Positions 1-7,315 of a stretch of DNA of 15,722 nucleotides are shown piece by piece. Below the pieces are notes generated by a model. It was given only the letters and a program-made list of their open reading frames with translations. It did not search any database and was not told the origin of the DNA. Source of the stretch: a candidate division SR1 bacterium (GTDB lineage: Bacteria > Patescibacteriota > Gracilibacteria > Absconditabacterales > Absconditicoccaceae); contig PDOX01000049.1 in the NCBI GenBank assembly GCA_002746475.1, forward strand, positions 1 to 15,722. The letters are read 5' to 3'. Both the position numbers and the translations under genes were made by a program. Position 1 is the stretch's first letter. Each line of letters starts with the position of its first letter.

Positions 1-848
1 CTGGCTCAAATAATATCGGTAAGGAAATGTAAGTCTAAGGTCTCTTTTGATTTTTTATCACTTGCGAGCATAGACAGTCCGTTAATGGTTTTGATCTCTT
101 CGGCTTCTTTGATATCTATTTGCATCCCGATAGAAATATCTTTGGTCACGTCTTCTCCACCAAGTGGAATATTCCCATACCCTAGACAGTAACCGTCCTC
201 GAAAATTGCATAACTGGTCTGGTTTTTTCCGATATCTAGGAGGATGGTTCCTAAATCTTTACGATCATAATCTAGCACAATTTCTGATGAAGCTATGATA
301 TTTGGGATGATATCTACGATTGATAACCCAATAGTATCAAAGGCTTCAATGATGCTATTATAAAACGATTTTGGGATCATAAAGGCATCTGCGATAAGCT
401 CTAATCTCTTTCCTTTGAGTCCGATCGGATCTTTTTCCCTTTTGTTATCATCAATAATCCAAGCGACAGGAAGAATTTTTATAGTTTCGTAATTGGTTTG
501 TAATGCTACATCTGCAACCACTCTTGAAAGATGATCAACATCATTTTCTCTGATTTCGTTATCCATAATTCTCTTTTGTTCAGAGATTCTTCTTACAATG
601 GTTTCAGGGTGTGAGATTCAGATGAATACTTCATCGATGAAATCCCCTCCTAATTTTTGAACAATTTTTTCTACGATTTTTCCTAGGGTCTCTGTGAATT
701 GTTCAGAGTCAAGGATTTTTCCTTTTCTCATGCCTTTGGTGTTTTCGATATGTTTGAAAAGGATTAAATCTTGGTCATCATCTTTGGCGAATACTACCGT
801 TTTGATTGAATCATTTCCGATATCAAATACTGCTTTAATATCTTTCAT
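1..848 (-). CDS. ftsA: Cell division protein FtsA (actin-like ATPase), 3' end outside window
   Basis: FtsA is the actin-fold ATPase that tethers FtsZ filaments to the inner face of the membrane. The readable 282 residues start MKDIKAVFDIGNDSIKTVVF, which carries the phosphate-1 loop (DIGNDS, residues 9-14). A SHPET segment follows at about residue 79. The second nucleotide-binding strand reads LLDIGKNQTSYAIF, and an LGGEDVTKDISIGM motif typical of FtsA follows it. Two glycines are TGA codons (just upstream of 616 and at 6-8); under the standard code the gene would appear as two fragments. The start is chosen at 848 because a strong AAAGGAGG lies immediately upstream and the family N-terminus fits. 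The stop is off the left edge. A PilM-type relative is the main alternative, but the GGEDVTKDI motif favours FtsA. Confidence 0.85.
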
Positions 849-850
849 TG

Positions 851-858
851 CCTCCTTT
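851..858 (-). promoter_or_regulatory. Shine-Dalgarno sequence of ftsA, unusually close to the start codon
   Basis: On the minus strand the sequence reads AAAGGAGG, then CA, then ATG. Only 2 nt separate the purine run from the start codon, shorter than the usual 5-9 nt. It is the only full-length Shine-Dalgarno I see in the window; the other starts lack a clear one. No other sensible ftsA start lies nearby, so the site is probably used despite its spacing. Confidence 0.6.
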
Positions 859-885
859 ACTAAAATAAAATATTGCTATGACTAA

Positions 886-913
886 TATATAGAAATACAA
901 GAAGACAAAACAA
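886..913 (-). promoter_or_regulatory. Candidate promoter for ftsA
   Basis: On the minus strand TTGTTT (913-908) and TATATA (891-886) are separated by 16 nt, placing transcription start near 880 and a leader of about 30 nt before the ftsA start. In DNA this AT-rich such matches arise easily by chance. The call rests on position: it lies in the 131-nt gap between the preceding stop (980) and ftsA, the only sizeable gap there. I see no convincing hairpin terminator in the same gap. Confidence 0.3.
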
Positions 914-979
914 TTTCTTTTCTAAAATTACTGATAACTTTATGTTATAGTGAGATTATAATATAGTTATATATTGTGT

Positions 980-1816
980 TTATCTGTAAAATTTTTCTGA
1001 TATATCTTCCCTTTTGTCGAGATAGAATTTTAACATATTTTCTTCTATGATGATGTATTTTTTACCTTGTTTTAGCTGTTCTTTTTTTCTGATAACCAAT
1101 GGTTTCCAAATAGATTTAATTGTTTTTTCTAGCAAAATTCATATTTTTCAGTTAAATATTATTTCCATTATTCTTTTTATGATGCTTGCTTGGGTTTGTG
1201 TTGAGATGTTGATATTAATGAGTTGTTGGGCTTGGTAATTAGGTAAATACTCCTCTACTCGTTGATTGTGTTTAAAGAAGTTATTTCTTTTTTGTTTATT
1301 TTTATTGTTATTATTATTCTCATTATTATAGAGTAAGATCAAGTGTTGAATCCAATACGGTAAGTATATCTCATTCTTGATTTTTATGTCTGATAACCTT
1401 TGGTTATCTTTTGTGATATAGAAGGTAAGACAAAACTTTTTTGTTGAGTTTTTTTTCCCTCTTTTGAGATTAAGGAGGGTGAAAAACAGAACGGAGAAAA
1501 ATCTTGCTCTTCGTATTGCTCCTGATTTACAGATGAAAAACAAATCAATGTCAGAATTGTTGTTTACAGCATTAAAAGTCAGAGAATTACACAAAAATAC
1601 TTGTTCTACAAATGGGAGTGAGCGATAGAGTCGGTTATATTTTTTGATATACTCAATATATTCTTGCATTGTTTTTGATTTCGTATTTCGTGAAAATTTT
1701 TCTTTGTTGGGGCTTGGTAGCATAGCTACTTTTTTTTTGTAGTAAAAAAATTCTTTTTGTGTTGGAACAGGGTAATTCATTATTTCGTAGAATTTGAGGG
1801 GATCTTGTTGTTGCAT
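980..1816 (-). CDS. Nucleotidyltransferase-fold protein of a CPR-type family
   Basis: This 278-residue protein has the core of the Pol-beta-like nucleotidyltransferase fold. CNSLTFNAVNNNSDIDLFFI (residues 76-95) matches the pattern G-S-x(n)-S-D-I-D-L, with metal-binding Asp89 and Asp91. The usual first Gly is Asn77. A helix rich in Arg and Phe (about 101-117) and a WIQHLILLYN segment follow, as I remember from a family common in CPR genomes whose substrate is unknown. The N-terminus (FYEIMNYPVP) resembles that family's leading segment. One internal Gly is TGA (1148-1150), after which about 55 further residues lead to a TAA. The gene starts 10 nt after the stop of the zinc-ribbon gene, so it is probably the last gene of the tilS operon. 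Catalytic competence is uncertain because of the Gly-to-Asn change. Confidence 0.6.
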
Positions 1817-1826
1817 GTATTTTATG

Positions 1827-3938
1827 TTATCAATAAATTTCTTTTTGGTAGCAAGAAGAGCAGTAGATTTGTTGGGTATTACCCTCTTTCTCGAGCAAGA
1901 CCTCTCCGCCCTTCGGGCACCTCTCCTCCGAGGAGAGGCTTTTTGAGGGCTCCCCTTGGAGGGGAGCTGTCCCGCTTTGCGGGGCTGAGGGGTCTAATAA
2001 AATCGGGGTGATTTGTTTTCAAGACGGATACACACTCAGCATCTCTTCTCCACATTTGTCACAATTTCTCAGATACAAGGTTCTTCAGGGTCTTTTGTTC
2101 ATTCTCTCCTGATGTCTGATATCAGGGTGTTTTCTTGGAAGGGGGAGGTCGTGTTTGATATAGAAGTCTATTTCTTGTTTGATAATTCTAAACGGTCTTC
2201 CACTCACTTCACACACTACCGCATAATTTAGTAGCTTTTCTAGTAATTCAGGTTTTTGCTCATGAATAGTTTTACAACTCGCTGTCCAAAGCTTACTTCA
2301 CTGCACAAATTTCTCTACTTTTGGGAAAGGAGCTTCGTAATCTGACCATTTATATCATAATTTTAGTGCTTCTTCTTTGCTTAATGGATAGTATTCCATA
2401 GCCACGGTTTCGTTGTATCAAAACGGACTAAGTTGAGGGTGGAAGAATTCTCATCGTTCACCTCACTGTGTAATACCTCCTTTTGAGGTATCAAATCCCC
2501 CTGTCCCACTTTGTGGGACATCCCCCTTTATCAAGGGGGAACTTCAAGAGGAAGTATCTCCCTTGTTAAAGGGAGAAGTAAAAGAGGGATTTGTTCACGA
2601 AGTCTGGGGTCTCATCATCTGTGTGATAATCTTTGGTACGAGTTGATTATATTCTTCTTTGGTGTATTGCTTGTTGAAAATACAGTATTCTTTGTTGCGA
2701 AGTCCAACACAGCCGAAGCAGTTTTTACAATTAAAACAGCTTGTGCAATATTGAAGATTTACACAATGGAAGACATAACATGAGAATATGGTTGTATGTA
2801 TATCAAGTCATCATAGAATATCATAGCTATAATCAGAATTTACATACATATTTGAGCAGTCATAAATATTATTTCATTCAACAACTACTTGGCTATACTT
2901 ACATTCTTCTGACTTTTCAATATCAAAACTATATATAATATTTTTAGATCCTGTAATACTATTTCATATAGCATTTTCACAATTTAATTGGTAGTATGAA
3001 TTTTTAATTACTTTATTATGAAACATTTTTTCAAGTTCTTTTTGAGTTTCTTGGTAACTATGTTCTTTTATAAGTTTTTGGTATTTTTCGGGACTAACCT
3101 TTTTATTTCTAAACATATAAGATTGGTTATTTAGATTATAGCTAAGAAAACAATTATCACATCCATTCATATTAACACAAAATGAACAGGAAGAACAATT
3201 AGAAGATGAAATTATTTTATGACAATTAAAACAATTTTTACAGTCTATGCTATTGGATATATTTTCAGAATTATAAATACTATATGCATCAATACAATTT
3301 TTACAAGATTGAATAAGATGACTATATCGTGCATTTTCTGTATATTCTGATGCTGTTGTTATATAGCAATTTTTACAATATCCACAACCTGTTGTATAAT
3401 CACAATTTTCATTTGAAATAGATACTAGCGATTTGTAAGGAGTGTTTATTAAGAGTTTTGAAACATGATATCATGGTGATTGTTTTGAATTATAGTCTAA
3501 TCAATATTCTAAGGCATCTCGTTCATCTCAATCCCAAATCTGATGATCATATACTTTGTATGGATTGTCTGGACTATATATACTGACAATTTCTTTTCAA
3601 GAAAAGTCACATTTTCTCTTGTACAACTTTCTTTCATTTCTAAAGGCGAGTCTCCTTCTCTGTCTCTCTTCTGGACATAAGGTTGGCGTTGGAATTTTGC
3701 ATTTTAGCTTCCCATCTGTATATTCAAAATTCTCTACAATATCATTATTTTCTTCTAAAAACTGTTTTGCATAGTCAGGGCTGACCTCAAATTTTGGACT
3801 AATTTTATCATAAAAATCTAAGTCAGACTGATAAATAGGAAACTCTTGCCCAGATAAACGACATTTTTTTCGTTCAATGATGGGGTCGTTATTTTTTTTA
3901 CTGATGTATTCGTAGACTGCTTTGCTGGTGTAGTGCAT
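1827..3938 (-). CDS. Cys-rich multi-zinc-ribbon protein of unknown function, with two in-frame palindromic insertions
   Basis: This 703-residue protein looks like a zinc-ribbon protein recurrent in CPR genomes; its function is unknown to me. The N-terminal module begins with CRLSGQEFP (Cys26), then a DLDFYDKISP helix, CPEERQRRRL and a second knuckle CDFSGKEI. The middle (about 200-420) is built of degenerate repeats with many C-x-x-C pairs such as CKNC, CSSC and CDNC. The C-terminal module repeats the first: CEVSGRPF (Cys576), EIDFYIKHDLPLP, HPDIRHQERM, then a ribbon with CDKC (626-629) and CSSC (693-696). Many glycines are TGA. Palindromic elements interrupt residues about 449-482 and 649-680. 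The start at 3938 is the first ATG before the N-terminal module; no clear Shine-Dalgarno. It lies 37 nt after the lipoprotein gene in the tilS operon. It may bind RNA or act as a metal-dependent scaffold; that is speculation. Confidence 0.75.
1899..1994. repeat. GC-rich palindromic element, 96 bp, inserted in-frame in the zinc-ribbon gene
   Basis: A chain of short hairpins: GCCCTTCGGGC, the near-perfect palindrome CCTCTCCTCCGAGGAGAGG, GCTCCCCTTGGAGGGGAGC and CCCGCTTTGCGGG. The outer ends pair (GACCTCTCC with GAGGGGTC). It is far richer in GC than the surrounding DNA. Its 96 bp equal 32 codons; read on the gene strand it has no stop and encodes DPSAPQSGTAPLQGEP and so on. It sits in the loop between the two Cys pairs of the C-terminal zinc ribbon. 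Element boundaries are judged by eye from the outer pairing. Confidence 0.75.
2474..2592. repeat. Second GC-rich palindromic element inside the zinc-ribbon gene
   Basis: Hairpins in order on the plus strand: TACCTCCTTTTGAGGTA, TGTCCCACTTTGTGGGACA, TCCCCCTTTATCAAGGGGGA, ACTTCAAGAGGAAGT and CTCCCTTGTTAAAGGGAG. An outer pair AAATCCC / GGGATTT spans 2493-2592. On the gene strand it stays open and encodes TSPFNKGDTSSGSSPLIKGD then VPQSGTGGF. The peptide PQSGT is shared with the element at 1899-1994, so the two are related although not identical. It separates KIITQMM from GEFFHPQLSPFGYNETVA, segments I recall as nearly adjacent in other CPR homologues. Confidence 0.7.
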
Positions 3939-3975
3939 TGTTTTATTTCTCTTTAATAGATTAAAATTAATACGT

Positions 3976-4821
3976 TTATATCGTATCAAAAAGATAATCT
4001 GGACAAGTTGGTGTTTGTGGTTTGAAAAAATGGTCGGTTCGTATAAAGAAAATATTAGGTTGAGTTTTGATATAGATTAAAAGATCATCATGAGATATTT
4101 TTAGTATTGTAAACATTTCTTTGTTCATTGTATTGATGTTGTTTCAAAATCCACGATATCGGTTTTTCGTTGCTCCTGTATACTTTTCTGTTATTTGGTT
4201 ATCTAATTTGAATTTTTTTGGAAGATATTTTGTGATTTCTTCTTTTTTTATTTCTGGTCGTGTTGCTTGTATGGTTTCTTCAAAAGTTTGTCCTTTGGGT
4301 ATACGAAATATTAGTAGAGAAGGGGTATATGAATTACCTTTGCCGATAGGGTCTAGTTCTATGCTTTCTCCGTTTAGAAAGTTCTTCTTTTGTATGTTGT
4401 TGTGATTGATACTTCGGCTGAAAAGTTTAATTCAGTATTCTGGAATCATTAATCGGTATCTTTCACATTCTTTCCCTGGTTTTTCTTGTATTGCATGTTC
4501 AAACCAATAATTTCCTCAACAACTCATACTACACATTTTTGAGGTATTTTTTGTTTTTGAAAGATAATTTTCCATATTTAATGCTTTTGCATATGATTTT
4601 TCTGTTGATAGTTTTCATATATTTTCAAATACTATTTTTGTGTTGTTTGGATCAATAGCTTCTGCTGGTTTAAATATTTTTTTATTTTTTGTGATTTCGT
4701 TTGTTGTTTTTATTTGTGTTTCTTGTCAGTTTTCTTTTGTGTTGAGTCATTGTTGTAAACTACAACCTGTCATGGTAAGGAATGTGATACTTATGATAAT
4801 GAAATAACTGACCTTTCTCAT
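3976..4821 (-). CDS. Predicted lipoprotein of unknown function
   Basis: This 281-residue protein starts MRKVSYFIIISITFLTMTGC. It has a short basic N-terminus, a hydrophobic stretch, then Gly-Cys with Cys20 as the probable lipid-attached residue. The lipobox is imperfect, with Met rather than Leu or Val at -3. After a polar Gln/Asn/Lys-rich linker the rest looks globular, with a cluster CSMSCGGNYWFEHAI at about residue 108 and a later Cys in GKECERYRL. I do not recognise the fold. Several glycines are TGA. The gene begins 2 nt after the stop of the upstream membrane protein, so the two are probably co-transcribed and perhaps translationally coupled; both would work at the cell envelope. The start is the first ATG before the signal peptide. 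Confidence 0.65.
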
Positions 4822-4823
4822 TT

Positions 4824-5375
4824 TTATTTCACTAATAGATAAATATATCCTATTATACTCAAAATTTGCAAGATTAGGATAACTTTTGCAAAGAAATTGA
4901 TCTTAAGAATACTCTCGTGACGGTGGTTGATTTGTTTTCGGTTTTCTTCTGAAACAAGAGTATTCCCTCGTGTTTGTTCTATTTTTTTGATATTAGTTTT
5001 GAATAGTTCTTTGGAATTGAAATAGTTAGGGTTGTCTTTGCTATCTACTAAGCTGTGAAGCATTGCTAATGAAGGATTTTCTGCACTTGCACTCCCCTTT
5101 TGTTTTTGAATGTATTCGGCTTTTGCAACAAGATATAAAATTTTATCATAGACTTCTATGAGTTGTTTTTTGAGGGTTAATGCTCTTTTTTTGATTTTGT
5201 TTTTTATCAATTGGAAAAGAAATACTACTATTACTAGTCAGAAAGTATATAAAAGTAATTTCTCTGAAAAATTTAAAGAAAATCCTGTTATTAGGCTGAT
5301 TTTGTCAATAATCCAAGTTCGTAATGGGCTGAAAAATGCTTGTAAATCAGTGAGTATTTGCTGGAATTTTGTCAT
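4824..5375 (-). CDS. Small membrane protein with two predicted transmembrane helices
   Basis: This 183-residue protein is not one I recognise. Residues 39-57 (KLLLYTFGLVIVVFLFQLI) form a clear hydrophobic helix followed by a Lys/Arg-rich stretch. Residues about 161-183 form a second helix that ends the protein (LILQILSIIGYIYLLVK). Between them lie about 100 charged, helical residues with EVYDKILYLVAKAEYIQ and a possible coiled coil. Positive charges after helix 1 suggest that the loop is cytoplasmic. A single TGA-encoded Gly lies inside helix 1; under the standard code this would remove the N-terminal third. It starts 2 nt after the tilS stop and ends 2 nt before the lipoprotein gene, so it sits in the same operon. 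Confidence 0.65.
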
Positions 5376-5377
5376 AA

Positions 5378-6742
5378 TTATACGGTTTTGAAAGGGTAAA
5401 AATAATTTTTGATGTCGTAGTTGTTGGTTTTTTCATTATAGCTATAAATCAGGGGAATATGGTTTCTGTAAAAGATTGGGATTTTGTTGTTGATACAGTA
5501 TTTGTTTCGCGTTTTCCCTTTGAATTTCATCCCCTCTTGATAGTAACCAATTGTGCAATTAAGATATTTTTTATCTTTGATTTCAAGGGTTTGATTATCA
5601 AGATGATATGTCCCCAGTGTAGTAATTAGTTGGGTATTATCAAGATTTTTTTTGTTGTCTTTTTTATTGTCTTTGTTTGTTGTTCTTCGGAAATCTTTGG
5701 GGGCTTGAATAACGAAGAGTTCGTGGTTAGCAATGAAAAAATAGGTTTTGTTGAGATATTTATGGCTATTTTTTCAAGCTCTGATGAAATTGGTTCGTTC
5801 TTTTAGCGTATTTTTTGTGATATTATTGGTGATGTTCAGTTGGGTGAAGAGTTGCAGGACTTCATTTTCTGTGATTTCTGGAAGATTGAGCAAAACTTGA
5901 TATGCAAAGTTTGCTTGTCGTTGGCTGGGTTTGTAGATGGGTTTGAGGTGAATTTTTCATGTCCTCACTCATCAAAGATTACTGTTGTTATTGTTGATAT
6001 GTTTTTGAGTATCTAAGCTGGTATAGATATTTTTTAGACTTTCAAAAAAAGTGCTGGTTTCAGTTGTGTTTTTGTTTGCAAGGTGGTTAATTTGAGGAAA
6101 AATTTCATTTCTAAGTTTATTTCTCAGAGAAACTTCACTGTTGTTATTGGTTTGGTCAATGACATAAGGAATCTTGTTTTCATCACAATAGTTTTGGATT
6201 TCATTTTTTGTAAAATCCAGTAAGGGACGCAGGACTTGACAGGAAAGTAAGTGATGACTACTCTGCTTTTGCATCGCGAGAAATCCTTTGAGATCACATC
6301 CGCGGAGCATATGCATAAAACTGGATTCAATACGGTCGGTGAGATTATGTCCTAGGAAAAAATATGCTAAATTATGGTCTGTGATGTACTGTTCAAAGAC
6401 TTCGTATCTTTGCTGTCTAAGGGTGGCTTCATTTCGTGATTTTTCAGGGTTAATCGTTTCGTGAAAGCAGTTCGCTCCTTGGGAGATTTGTGTGATGTGC
6501 TGGTATTCTTGTTTGGTTTCGTTTTTATCTCTAAGATTATGATTGCAGTAGATTGCATAGATATTGCTCTGAGGAAAATTATTTTTTGAAAAAAAATCTA
6601 GCAAGAGTTGGAATAATGCCATGCTGTCTGGTCATCAGGAAACTCCAATTCCAATTTTTGTTTCCGTAGTGATGAGTGGTTTGATATATGCCAAACTTTC
6701 GTTCATCATGTTTATTATATTGTTTGTTATATTTTTTGTCAT
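5378..6742 (-). CDS. tilS: tRNA(Ile)-lysidine synthase TilS
   Basis: TilS converts C34 of the CAU-anticodon tRNA-Ile to lysidine, using ATP and lysine, so that the tRNA reads AUA. The PP-loop is SGGPDS (residues 35-40), preceded by the strand KIGIGV. Both of its glycines are TGA codons, strong evidence for UGA = Gly. Further family motifs follow: YCNHNLRD, the RNEATLRQQRYEVF segment, the LGHNLTDRIESSFMHMLRGC core, and LRPLLDFTKNEI. The full reading gives 454 residues ending FYPFKTV, within the normal TilS range. Starts at 6742, 6709 and 6706 are all possible; 6742 is the longest ATG start. It is the first gene of the operon and diverges from the DUF177 gene across a 78-nt gap. Confidence 0.9.
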
Positions 6743-6751
6743 ATCTTTTGT

Positions 6752-6779
6752 TTGAAAAATCAAAGCATTTCAATATAAG
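6752..6779 (+). promoter_or_regulatory. Candidate promoter for the DUF177/YceD-like gene
   Basis: TTGAAA (6752-6757) and TATAAG (6774-6779) are 16 nt apart in the divergent gap. Predicted initiation near 6786 leaves a leader of about 35 nt. The match to sigma-70 consensus is good, and the 16-nt spacing recurs at the other candidate promoters in this window. Confidence 0.4.
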
Positions 6780-6782
6780 TGG

Positions 6783-6810
6783 AGTATACAGATTTTAGTT
6801 TGTTATGCTA
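6783..6810 (-). promoter_or_regulatory. Candidate promoter for the tilS operon
   Basis: On the minus strand TAGCAT (6810-6805) and TATACT (6788-6783) lie 16 nt apart in the gap upstream of tilS. The -35 match is weak. It would interleave with the divergent plus-strand promoter, so the two could compete for polymerase. Confidence 0.25.
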
Positions 6811-6820
6811 GGGAAAGTAG

Positions 6821-7300
6821 ATGAAAATTACTCGTTTGGTCGTGAAAGTGTCAGATTTGTTGAAAAAACCTTGAAAGGCGGATGCGTTGAGTTTGGAGAA
6901 TATTCAATGTCCGTGATTAGATACCATTGGGAAGGATTGATTGACGTTTGCTGTTGATTTGAGGTCTACCAATGATCAGTCAATTTTTGTGGTTTTGTCT
7001 GATATTTCGTATACTGAAACATTGGTTTGTGATAGTTGTACTACTGCATATGAAAAAGTTTGTACTGTAGAAGAATATAGTGCGAAATTTATTCGTGATG
7101 AAGATCAAGAACAAGACGATGATGCCGTGTTCTATATTTCTGATGATCAGACGATTGATCTTGCACCGATGCTTGAACAGGCGGTGGTGTTAAACCGTGA
7201 TATTGCAAACTATTGTGAACATTGTCATACTGATGAAAATATTGATGATGACGATGATGCAGAGTATTTTGAAAGTAGTAGTAATGTAAGGTTTGTGTAG
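6821..7300 (+). CDS. DUF177 / YceD-like protein (predicted 23S rRNA accumulation factor)
   Basis: This 159-residue protein has the DUF177 layout: an N-terminal strand region (MKITRLVVKVSDLL), a central LVCDSCTTAYEKVCTVEEYSAKF with a C-x-x-C pair, then DLAPMLEQAVVLNRDIANYC followed by EHC. It ends in an acidic tail (DENIDDDDDAEYFE). YceD in Escherichia coli is linked to accumulation of 23S rRNA and its gene usually precedes rpmF (ribosomal protein L32). No rpmF is present here; 15 nt downstream the convergent AAA gene ends. Three glycines near the N-terminus are TGA, so a standard-code annotation would lose the first 40 residues. An AGGGAAAG run precedes the start and may be a weak Shine-Dalgarno. 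It is the only plus-strand gene I can support. Confidence 0.75.
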
Positions 7301-7315
7301 GGAGATGCTTTATAA

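Noticed and set aside
1899..1994. Rho-independent terminator for the zinc-ribbon gene
   Set aside because: The hairpins lie inside the coding frame, the T-run is missing, and the gene continues for 23 residues beyond them to a proper zinc-ribbon end.
1757..2231. Plus-strand open frames over the first palindromic element
   Set aside because: They arise because the hairpin element is open on both strands; the minus frame joins two halves of a zinc ribbon, the plus frames do not resemble proteins.
2511..2783. Plus-strand frame through the second palindromic element
   Set aside because: Antisense to a conserved Cys-rich segment and made largely of repeat sequence.
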